Assembly: GCF_900104395.1 (NCBI RefSeq)
Contig: NZ_FMXX01000024.1
Strand: one strand, 5' to 3'
Origin: Fusobacterium_C necrophorum
Lineage (GTDB): Bacteria > Fusobacteriota > Fusobacteriia > Fusobacteriales > Fusobacteriaceae
Length of the DNA: 39,507 nt
Shown here: one piece after another, positions 1-12,000 of the stretch
Position numbering within the stretch: the first letter of the stretch is position 1
Layout of the letters: the number at the start of each line of letters is the position of its first letter
The notes under the pieces: generated by a model
Database searches by the model: none
Seen by the model: the letters and a program-made list of their open reading frames with translations, nothing else
Told to the model about the DNA's origin: nothing
Made by a program: the position numbers and the translations under genes

Positions 1-3000
1 ATTCCATAAGACCAGTATCTCGATCTTGCTTGGAATATTTCATCTACCACTAAGAATTTTCTATTCATCTTATTGTATCCTACAAACCCTTCTCCAGATA
101 TTGTCCAATTCAAACTATTGTTTTCATCAAATGCTTCTGATTTAAATATTCCAAGTTTTGCTTGTAACATCTCTTCTTTTGAATTACCGATATCTTTAAA
201 TTTATTTGTATTATGAACTATACCTGTGTACCAACCTGTAGTATCTCCTAATCTGAATGTTTCATTTTCTCCTACATAAGCCACTCCATATGCATTGCTC
301 TTGTAATCGATGATTCCTGCTGTATCAGTAGAATATTCTCCATTCATTCCAAATACTTTTAATTTATTTGAATCTTTAGAAGCTGTTCTCCATTCTCTTC
401 TTAGATAATTAAATTCTTTATCTAAAACAGATCCAGTTGCTTGAATTCTTTGTTGCAGATTTCCATATTGATGTCCCATCATTTCATCAAATGCTTGATG
501 TAATAAAACTTCTTCATTCTTTCCAATATTATTTAATTTTTGGAAAAGTTTATTTTCTTTAGTTCCTAATCCATCAACACCATATCTTTGTTCTAAACCG
601 TCTGTAAAGTTATAAACATCTTTTGGTTTTACAGGTAGTGCTTTATTTCCAGCCCATGCAGTATAAGGAATCTTAGACATTACTATATTTGAATCTATAT
701 ATCCATTTTTATCAAGTGAAGCTGTTGCTGTCCAAGTTAAACTTCCTGAATAAATGTTCCAGTTAGTAACTTTTTTATTTTTCAACATTGCATCTCTATA
801 AGGTTTTATGATTCCCGGATCTTTTATAATAATATCTTTATTTGTAGTGTACTTAGAAGCTTCTACTCCAACTATTAAATCAGCTTTATCTGTTAGTTTG
901 TCCAGACCTTCTATCGGATTTGTTCTATTTATTCCTGATGTATCTATGTACATTCCTATACTATCTTTCGAAACTAATTGGTCTCTTTCATACTTAGGGA
1001 AATCTTTTATATCTATACCTTCTATTGCTTTTCCATCAATTGAAGGAGCTTCAGGAGTGTTTGGATCTATTTTTATTTCTTTAGCTATAAATGGGCTAAC
1101 TTTAACTCCATCTCTAGTTATAACAGGAATTTCCGGTTTAGTATCTATCTTTACATTATTTAGACCTTTACTTGTATCAGCTGGCTCATATGTATATTCA
1201 TTTTTAGAGTTTGTTCCTGTAACTCTAATTATACCGTAGTTTTTAATCTTTCCACCTTTTAGATAAACTCCTACTCCATCTGTTGCATTTATTATTATAG
1301 AACCTTGGTTATTTAAAGTTGCATCTTGTCCTAGATAAACTCCTACTACTTTAGATAGTCCTGTTTTTCCTGTTTCAATTGTACCTTTATTTATACCTTC
1401 GGCTCCATTATCTAAGTATATACCGGTAGTACTATCTGCATTAAGACTTATCTTACTTTCGTTTATAACTTTAACACCTTTTCCTGAACCATACATACCT
1501 ATACTATTTGCATCTTGAACAGATATTGTACCTGCATTTGTAATGCTTCCACCATTAGAATTTTTATCTCCACCTATTGCCATTCCAATTCCATAAGATT
1601 CTTTTGCTACATCAGAAGCTCCTACACTAATTGTACCTCTATTAGTAGCATTTCCACCTTTTATAGTATAAATTCCTACATTTCCTGTTCCTGCTTCAAA
1701 ATTTATATTTCCTGTATTTGTAATAGTTCCGGCTGAATAAATTCCGTAGTTTTTATCTCCAGTAGCTGTTAAATCAGTTTCGCTTACAACTGTTCCTTTC
1801 GTATCTTCTGAATAAATATAAACAGAGTCTTTTCCTAAGTTAGCAGTAGTTGCACTTGCTGTTGTTATTGTATTTCCTTTTCCTGTATTTACAAATCCAA
1901 AAGAGTTATTTTTTAAATCAAATGTTGTTCCTGTATTTGAAATATTTTGTTTTGTTCCAACTGTGAAAACTCCTACAGCTTCTTCAGCACCTGTAGTTAT
2001 TTTTCCTCCAGCTAAATCAATACTTCCTCCTTTTGAATATATTGCAGTACCTGCATCTCCTACTGTTATATTTCCTCTATTTCTTAAAGTAGCAGTACTT
2101 CCTGTACCAGAATGGAAAATTCCTATAGATTCTTTTCCTGTTGTTGTGATTGATGCTCCAGCTGCATTTTCTATTATTCCATTCTTCGCATAGATTGCTG
2201 TTGAATTTGCTCCTGTCAATTCTATACTTCCATTGTTAGTTATCGTTACTGCACTCGTATCAGTTAATTTATTTTCTTGGGCTATTGCTACTTGATTTGC
2301 TAATGTTCCACTTATATTTTTGTTGTTTATAATGCTTGAATTTGATATTTCAAGTCTTCTATAATCATCATTAGGATTATTTAAATTAACATTTTTATCT
2401 ATTGTTAATTGGCTGTTATACAACATAAATGTCTTGTAATTTGACCCAACAATCTTTGTTCCTAATGCTCCTGCTAGTGCTGTTCCACTTGTATTTGATA
2501 AGTTCATTGCAACTTTTGAAGCTGTAAATAATCTTGAATTATTTTCCATATTCAATGTCAAGTTACCTAATGTAGCTCCAAATCTTGCTGTCTTCCATGT
2601 TCCTATTTCTGTTGCTGTAAATGAACTATATCCTGACCCTGAACCTTGGTAGAAGAATGCTGTTCCTGTCTTCGATGCGTCTGTATCTCCTTTTACTGTA
2701 GCTGACATTGCTGCATTGATAAGTATTTGGCTTGTATTAGTTGGTGCATAGAATAATAAAGATCCTCTGTCTGCCCCTGTTCCTGTCACAACAGTACTTG
2801 CTTTATTTATTGATATTGTTCCACTGTCTGCAAAGAAGTTTACTGCTCCATCTGATGTAGTTATATCTGCTTTTCCTATGCTTGCATTTCCTGCTGAATA
2901 TATTCCTACTGATTTTTCTCCTTTTACTGTTGCTGTAACATCTAAAGCATTTCCTGTAATTTTTCCTGCATTTTGTACTACTAAACCTACTGTTCCTCTA

Positions 3001-6000
3001 TTTGTTGTTTGATTTGAAGCTCCTGAAGTTCCTCCAACATTAATTGTTCCTGATGTAGCCGCTATTTCTCCATTAGCTCCTACTACTGCTCCGTAAACTC
3101 CATTTCCTTTTACTGTTGTTGTTCCAGTGTATGTTAGTTTTCCTGCACTTACAAATATTCCAGTTGTTTTATCTCCTGTTACATTTATTTTTGCCAGTGA
3201 TGTTACCTTAGAGTTTTGACCTTTATCTAAGTAGTATCCTATTGCTGATTTTCCTGATACATTAATTTCTCCACCAGTTAGGTTGATATTTGATTTATCT
3301 TCTGCATAAGCCCCTATAGTAGAATCTCCTGTTGTTGTGATTGTTCCACCAGTAGCATTTTCTATTGTTCCACTTTTTACTGCAAATAGTCCCAAACCAT
3401 TAGCTTTAGTTACTTCTATTTTTCCTGTGTTCTTAGCTTTTGCACTATCGTTAGCAACTATACCTATACTACGTTTTGCTGTTGTCGATGCCCCTACTTT
3501 AATAGTTCCACTATTTTCTGCATCTCCTGTTGCAGATTTTACAAGTATTCCTATATTTCCTGTTCCTGTAGCTAAGTTCATAGTTCCAGTATTTTTTACT
3601 TTTCCATTAGAATAGATACCATAGTTTTCTCCACCAGTTGATGTTATAGTAGCAGCATTTGTTACTTTTCCTGTTGTATCTTCTGAATATATAAACTTAC
3701 CTCTATTTGATAGTTTAGCACTTCCTGATACAGTTACAGTATTTCCTGTTCCCTTATTAACTATTCCATAAGAGTCATTTCCTATTTCATATTTTCCTGC
3801 ACTTGTTATTGTTGAATTAGTTCCTGTTGCATAAATTCCTACTGCATCAGAATTTCCAACTTTTAGTGTTGAAGCACCTGTAACATCTACTTTACCACCT
3901 TGTGTATATAGCGCAATACCTTTATCTCCTACTGTTATGTTTCCTGATGTATCTTCTTCATAACCGTACATTCCTATTCCATTATTTCCTACTGTTATTG
4001 TTCCTGTATTCTTTAATGGATTTGTACCTGTACTTTTTGCATCTGTATACATTCCTATTGTAGGATCTGTAGGTATTCCATCTTTCAATGTTATTGTTCC
4101 TGCATTTACTGTATCATATGATTTTCCATCTTTAGATACTTTTGCATACATTCCTTCTGTACTATTGCTTGTTCCTATTATTTTTCCAGTATTTTCAAAT
4201 TTTACATTAGCTGTTCCTATATTTCCTGGTTCATAGTACATTCCCACTGCATCTGTTCCTGTTAAAGTTATTGTTCCTTCATTCTTTAATCCAGTTTTTG
4301 TAGCATGAGTTGTTTTTGTTTCAACATCAGAATAGAAGATACCTGTTGAATTTTCTCCTACACTAATTGTTCCTTTATTTGTTACTGCTGTATTCTTTAG
4401 TGCATAAATTCCAGCTGAATTTGATCCTACAGAAATTGTTCCTTTATTTGTATTTTGTATTATTCCATACTTTGCATAGATTGCTGTTGATTTATTTCCT
4501 GTTAATTCTATGCTTCCATTATTAGTTATTGTTACTGCTTTCTTATCAGCTAAGCCATTTTCTTGGGCTATTGCTGTTTGACCATTTTGTTTTCCTGTTA
4601 TTTTTCTGTTGTTTATAATGCTTGAATTTGATATTTCCAGTCTTCTATAATCATCACTAGCACTATCTAAATCTACATCTTTATCAACTGTTAATTCGCT
4701 GTTATACAACATAAATGTCTTATATTTTGAACCTGTTAATCCTGCTAATCCTAAAGCATTTTTAAGTCCTTCACCACTTGTAACTGATAAGTTCATTGCA
4801 ACTTTTGAAGCTGTAAATAATCTTGAATTATTTTCCATATTCAATGTCAAGTTACCTAATGTAGCTCCAAATCTTGCTGTCTTCCATGTTCCTATTTCTG
4901 TTGCTGTAAATGAACTATATCCTGACCCTGAACCTTGGTAGAAGAATGCTGTTCCTGTCTTCGATGCGTCTGTATCTCCTTTTACTGTCGCTGTCATTGA
5001 TTTATTTATAAGTATTTTACTGTTAGTTGTTGGTGCATAGAATAATAGTGATCCTCTGTTTGCTCCTGTTCCTGTTTCAACAGTACTTGCTTCATTTATT
5101 GATATTGTTCCACTGTCTGCAAAGAAGTTTATTGCTCCATTTGATGTAGTTATATCTGCTTTTCCTATTTCTGCATTTCCTGCTGAATATACTCCTACTG
5201 ATTTTTCTCCTTTTACTGTTGCTACAACATCTAAACCTTTTCCTGTTATTTTTCCATTATTTTGTACTACTAAACCTATTGTTCCTCTATTTGTTGTTTG
5301 ATCTCCTTCAACATTAAGCGTTCCTGATGTAGCTTCTATTGTTCCATTAGGTCTTACTACTGCTCCGTAAACTCCATTTCCTTTTACTGTTGTTGTACCA
5401 CTATATTTTAATTTTCCTGTGTTTACAAATAGACCAGTTGATTCTTCACCTGTTACATTTACTTTTGCTGGTGCAGCTATTGTAGAGTTTTTTCCTCCAT
5501 CTAAGTAATATCCTGTTGCTGATTTTCCTTCTACTTTAATTTCTCCACCAGTTAGATTTATATTTGAATTACCTGCTGCATAAGCTCCTATTGTAGAATC
5601 TCCTTTTGTTTTTACTGTTCCAGTAGTATTTGTTATTGTTCCACCAGTTGCTGTATATAATCCTAATCCGTTATCTCCAGTTACTTCTACAGTTCCTGTA
5701 TTCTTAGCTTTTCCACTTTCATTAGCAACTATTCCTTTACTAGAAACTCCTACTTTAATAATTCCACTATTTTCTGCATCTCCTGTTCCTGTTGTTACAA
5801 GTATTCCTGTATTTCCTGTTCCTGATGTTAAATCCATATTTCCTGTATTTATTACTTTTCCACTAGAATAGATACCATAGTTATCTTTACCAGTTGATGT
5901 TACAGTTGCTGCATTTGTTATTGTTCCTGTTGACTTATCTGAATATATGAACTTACCTCTATTTGATAGTTTAGCATTTCCTACTGTTACAGTTATATTA

Positions 6001-9000
6001 TTCCCTGTTCCTTTATTAACTATTCCGTAAGAGTCATCTCCTATTTCATATTTTCCTGCACTTTTTATTATTCCATTATTTCCTTTTGCATAGATTCCTA
6101 CTGCATCAGAATTTCCTACTGTTATTTTTGCATTGCTTTCAACATTTACTGGACCACCTTGTGTATATAGTGCAATACCACTATTTCCTACTTTTATTGT
6201 TCCACTTGTAGTTTCTTCAAAACCATACATTCCTATTCCATTATTTCCTACTGTTATTGTTCCAGTATTCTTTAGTGGATTTGTTCCTGTACTTTTTGCA
6301 TCTGTATACATTCCTATTGTAGGATTTGTAGTTTTTCCAGTAGTTGTTCCATTTTGCAATTCTATTGTTCCTGCATTTATTGTATCATATGCTTTTCCAT
6401 CCTTAGATACTTTTGCATACATTCCTTCTGTACTATCTTTTGTTGCTGTTATTTTTCCACTGGCAGCATTTTCAAATGTTACACTATTAGATTTTACTAT
6501 GTTTCCAGGTTCATAATACATTCCTACTGCATCTGTTCCTGTTAAAGTTATTGTTCCTTCATTCTTTAATCCAGTTTCTGTTGTATGAGTTGTTGATTTT
6601 TCAACATCAGAATAGAAAATTCCTGTCGAGTTTTCTCCTACGCTTATTGTTCCATTATTTTTTACTTCTGTATTCTTTAGTGCATAGATTCCGGCTGAAT
6701 TTTTTCCTGTTGTTGTTATTGTTGCACCGGTAGCATTGTTTATCATTCCATATTTAGCATAGATTCCTGTTGAGTTTTCTCCACCTAATGTAATACTTTT
6801 ATTATTTGTCAATGTCACTCTATTTTTAGTTCCTGTAACATTTTCCTGTGCCATTGCTACTTGATTATTAGATTTTCCTGTCATTGCAGAATCATTTTCT
6901 ATAGATGAGCTGGAAATTTCTAATTTTTTATACAAACTAGTTGAAACATCTAAATCTACATTTTGATCTACTTTTAACTTACTATCATATAGCATAAATG
7001 ACTTATAGTTTGTACCATTTATCTTTGCTCCTCCCAATGCTTTTGATAGTTCTGTACTACCTGTATCAGATAAATTCATTGATACTTTTGAAGCTACAAA
7101 TAGTCTTGAATTATCTTTCATCTCCAATGTTAATTTACCAAGTGTACTTGTTGTTCCATTTCCAAAAGTATTTTTTGCCCAATCTCCTATTTCTTTTGTA
7201 GTGAATGAAGTATAATCAGTTCCACTTCCTTCAAATAGGAAAGCTGTTCCTGTTTTTGCTGGGTCGCTATCTCCTTGTACTGTCGCTGTCATTGGGCCAT
7301 TTATAAGTATTTTACTTGTATTACCTCGTGCATAGAATAAAAGAGATCCTCTATCTGTTCCTGTTCCTGTTACAACAGTACTTGGACCATTTATCGATAT
7401 TTTTCCATTATCTGCAAAGAAGTTTACTGCTCCATCTGATGTAGTTATATCTGCTTTTCCTATGCTTGCATTTCCTGCTGAATATATTCCTACTGATTTT
7501 TGTCCTGCTACTTTGGCATCAACAGTTAAGCCTATTCCTTCTATTTTTCCACCACTTTGCACTACCAGACCTACTGATCCTCTATCTGTTGTTTGACTAG
7601 ATAATTTTCCTCCTGTTCCGGCTACTTTTATACTTCCTACAGGTGTATCATTTATTGCAGAGTTTTCACCTACAACAAGACCATATACTCCATCTCCGGT
7701 TACTGTTGTCTCTCCTGAATATGATGTTAGTGTCCCACCATTTATAAATACTCCAGTTGATTCATTTCCTGTTACATTTATTTTTGCTAAATTTTTTATT
7801 TCAGAGTTTTTACCTTGATTTAAGTAATATCCTATTGTTGAATTTCCTTTTACAGTAATTTCTCCACCAGTTAATTTTATATTTGAATTATCTGCTGCAT
7901 AAGCTCCTATTGTAGAATCTCCGGTTGCTATTATTTTTCCATTATTAGCATTTTCTACTGTTCCACTATCTTTTGCATATAGTCCTAATCCATTAGCTTC
8001 AGTTACTTCTATTTTTCCTGTATTCTTAGCTGTTGCTTTATCAATAGCAACTATTCCTATACTACGATTTGCATCATCTGTTGAAGCTCCTACTTTAATG
8101 TTTCCACTATTTTCTGCATTTCCTCCATCATTAATTAGTAGACCTATGTTTCCTGTTCCTTTTTCTAAGTTCATATTTCCCATATTTGTTACTTTTCCAC
8201 TAGAATAGATACCATAGTTTCCACTACCGGTTGCTGTTATTTCAGCTTTATTTACTATTACTCCTGTTTTATCAGAAGAATATATGAATTTTCCTTTATC
8301 TTTTAATTTTGCAGTACCTTCAGATACAGTTATAGTATTATTATTATTTTTTCCTTCATTAACTATTCCATATGAGTCATCTCCTATAACATATTTTCCT
8401 CTACTTGATATTTGTGAATTACTTCCTGTTGCATATATTCCTACTGCATTAGAATTTCCAACTGTTATTGTTGCCTTATCAAAAACATCTACTGTACCAC
8501 CTTTTGTGAATAGTGCAATACCACTATCTCCTACTGTTATATCTCCAGTTGTGCTTTCTTCATAACCGAACATTCCTATTCCGTTATTTCCTACTTTTAT
8601 TGTTCCAGTATTCTTTAGTGGATTTGTTCCTGTAGTTTTTGCATCTGTGTACATTCCTACTGTAGGATTATCTTTTGTTCCATTTCGCAATTCTATTTTT
8701 CCTGCATTTATTGTCTCATATGATTTATTATCTTTAGAAACTTTCGCATACATTCCTACTGCACTATCTTTTGTTGCTGTTATTGTTCCTTTTTCGGCAT
8801 TTTCAAATGTTACACTATTAGAAGTTACTAATTTTCCAGGTTCATAATACATTCCTACTGCATCTTTTCCAGCTAAATTTATTGTTCCTTCATTCTTTAA
8901 TTTAGTTGAGGTAACTTCGTTTGCCGGGTCAGAATAGAAAATTCCTGTTGAATCTTCTCCTACGGTAATTGTTCCTTCATTTTTTACTTCTGTATTCTTT

Positions 9001-12000
9001 AGTGCATAGATTCCGGCTGAATTTTTTCCTGTTGCTGTTATTGTTGCACTGTCAGCATTGTTTATTTTTCCATATTTAGCATAAATTCCTGTTGATTTTT
9101 CTCCTAATAATTTTATCTCTTTATTATTAGTTATTGTTACTGCGTCTTTATCACCTGTTTTATTATTTTCTTGTGCTATTGCTGTTTGACTATCTTTTGT
9201 TCCTTCTATTTTATTATTGTTTATAACGCTTGAATTTGATATTTCCAGTTTTTTATAATCACTATCATCCTCATTTAAATTAACATCTTTGTCCACTGTT
9301 AATTGGCTATCATACAACATAAATGACTTATAATTATTACCTATAATCTCTTTTAAACCTAAAGCATTTTTTAATTCTCCCGGGTTTGTATTTGACAAAC
9401 TCATTGCCACATGTGAAGCCACAAATAATCTTGAACCATTTTCCATATTTAATGTTAATTTACCTAATGTATTTTCATTAGTTACAGTATCTTTAAATAT
9501 TTTATCTTTCCAAGTTCCTATTGCTACAGAATCAAATTTGCTATATTCACTTGTATCTCCTTGATAGAAGAATGCTGTTCCTCTTTCACTAGCATCTTTT
9601 CCACCTTTTATTGTAGCTTTCATCTCATCTTTAATAAGTATTTTTGGATTGGTACCTGCTTGACCTTTTTGATAGAATAGTAAAGATTTTTGACCTGTTG
9701 TTGATTCTCCATCATTTATAGATATTTCTCCATTATCTTTTGCAAAGAAGTTTACCGCTCCATCTGCTGTAGTAACATTTGTTTTTCCTAAGTTCATTTT
9801 ACCTTCTGAGTAAATTCCTACAGATTTTTCTCCTGTTACATTTACAGTTGTTTCTGTTTTACTTAATGTTAAGTTTCCACCTTGTTTTACTACAAGCCCA
9901 TAAGAACCTTTTGCTGAATCACCACCGGCAGCTGAAGAAGTACTTCCTACATTAATTTTACCATTAGCTGAAGTATTTTCAGTTACAGTCGAATCTTTAG
10001 TTACTACAATTCCTGAAACTTTATCTCCTTCTACAGTTAAATTTCCATTATATTCTAAAGTTGTTCCTTCTGCTAATAATATTCCTGTAGAACCTTTCCC
10101 TTTTACTTTAATGTCACTTCCTGTTCCAAGTTTTCCACTAACTTCTGTAGTACTCTTATCCTTTTTCAAGAATATACCTATATTATTTACATCACTGCCT
10201 TCTCCGGCTAAGTCGATAGTTTTATTATTTGTTATCTTTCCATCTAAGTTAAAAATTCCTATTCCATTCTTTACAGTTGTACCTTTAATTTCTCCTTCGT
10301 TTGTAGCTGTGGCATATTTATTAGCTGAACCTCTAGTAGACATACCTATGGCATAGCTTCCGCTTAATGATATTTTCCCTCCATTAGCATTAATTATTTC
10401 AGGACTTGTGTAACTATTATCACTTGTTTTAGTTGTACTATCCGCTCTCATTCCTATGTTATAATCTTGTTTTTGAGGGTTAGCATTTTTTTCTATAGTA
10501 GAATTTATAGTAATTGTTCCTTTGTTTGTCATATTACTATCAATATTTACAAACATACCTGATGAGTTTTTAACATTTGTTAAACTTATAGTTCCTGTAT
10601 TTTTAGCTTTATCTTTTTCTAAATTTACATCAGCTACAGTTGAATCAACCATTAAAGCCATACCTGTTGAGCCGTCAGCAGCAACTTCTCCATTTTTAGT
10701 TAAGTTAATAGTTCCTGCATTTTCATAAGTGGCTTGATTTTCTGTTCTGGCAGCTAATTTCATACCATGACTTGATTCTCCGGATAATTCAATAGTTCCC
10801 TCATTTTTAAAAGTACCGTTAAAAGTAGTTTGTATATTTTTCCCAGGACTATTTGTATTAGTAGGAAGATATACATACATTCCCATTGAATTACCACCAT
10901 TAAAACTTATTGTTCCTTTATTATTTATTGTAGTTCTATATGATGTTGACGGAGTTTCATTTTCCGGAACTAAAGCCATACCTATTTTATAACCTACATA
11001 ACCGTTGGAATCCAATGATACATTATAGGACTCTTTTCCGGGTCCATAAATTTTTAATGCATCTTTTGTTCCATCACTATCTGTATCTACACCTTTTGCA
11101 GTTATCTCGTTCTTAAGTGCTTGAATATATTCCTCGTCTTTCTCTTTTATATCTGTTATTGTTCCGTCGTTTATTATGGCATCACCAGTAGAAGTAGAAT
11201 CTCCTTGAGAAACCATACCTAAAGTTAAAATTCCGCTCAGATTTATTGTTCCTACATTTATAACTTTTGCTCCAGTAGTTGAATCTAACTCAATAGCACG
11301 AGAACCTCCAACTAAGAAATATTGTTTATTCCTATCAACCGGGTCAGTATTAACAGATGATCTAAGAGTACCTCCTACATTATTGTATGAATTTATATAA
11401 ATCTCTGTTGTATCTACTGTTCTAGTTAATCCTGTATAGCTTTCTCCTGATTTTCCATTGATAGTTATATTTTTATTAATTCGATCTTCTGCTTTTCCAT
11501 AAATCAATGTAGGTGGTTGATTATATGTATATTTAGAAAAAGCACTATTAGTATTAGGTCCATCAAACCATTTAAAAGCTAAACTTTCTTTTTCTTTTAT
11601 AGTATCAGTACTACCATATGGAGTACTACCATAAGTATAATTTAAAAATTCATAATCTTTTTTACCCATGTTTATATTAGCTACATCATTATAGCTTATT
11701 GTTTCTATACTCTGAAATTTTCCAGAAGCATCTCTTACTATTCTACCAGCTCCTGTTTCTCCACTACTTACTCCATTATTCCAATCTGGCAGAACTATTA
11801 CCTTAAATGTAGGTGGCTCTGGTAATGCCGGTGTTTCAGGTATTACTACTTCCGGTGTAGCCGGATTAAAAGATATTGCTTTTGGTAAATCAGGTGTATT
11901 TATTGTTTTTTCTTTTATTTCAGGCGTTTTTATATCTGGTATATTTGGTGTTATATTTGGTGCTTCTATTTGTGATATTTCAATTTTAGGTAAATTAAAG

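Larger units (their letters stand above)
2497..9700 (-). repeat. Long-period (about 2.3 kb) tandem repeat inside the adhesin passenger
   Basis: A recognisable segment recurs in register at 2561, 4850, 7133 and 9458. The spacings are 2289, 2283 and 2325 bases (763, 761 and 775 codons), all multiples of three. Each period contains the same order of subsegments, including an 'NSSIINN' region, a block rich in 'EGSGTAFFYQG'-like residues and a series of short GIY-type beta repeats. The two copies nearest the C-terminus are the most alike; the ones at 7133 and 9458 have diverged. The pattern indicates duplication of whole passenger modules. Confidence 0.85.

Noticed and set aside
1240..9700. Regularly spaced short repeats suggesting a CRISPR array
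   Set aside because: The repeats are degenerate, in frame and encode beta-helix motifs; there are no constant direct repeats with unique spacers.
808..10728. Many plus-strand ORFs of 60-143 codons opposite the adhesin
   Set aside because: They are antisense shadows of one continuous 4325-codon minus frame, low in complexity (Pro/Ile/Val/Phe-rich) and without ribosome binding sites.
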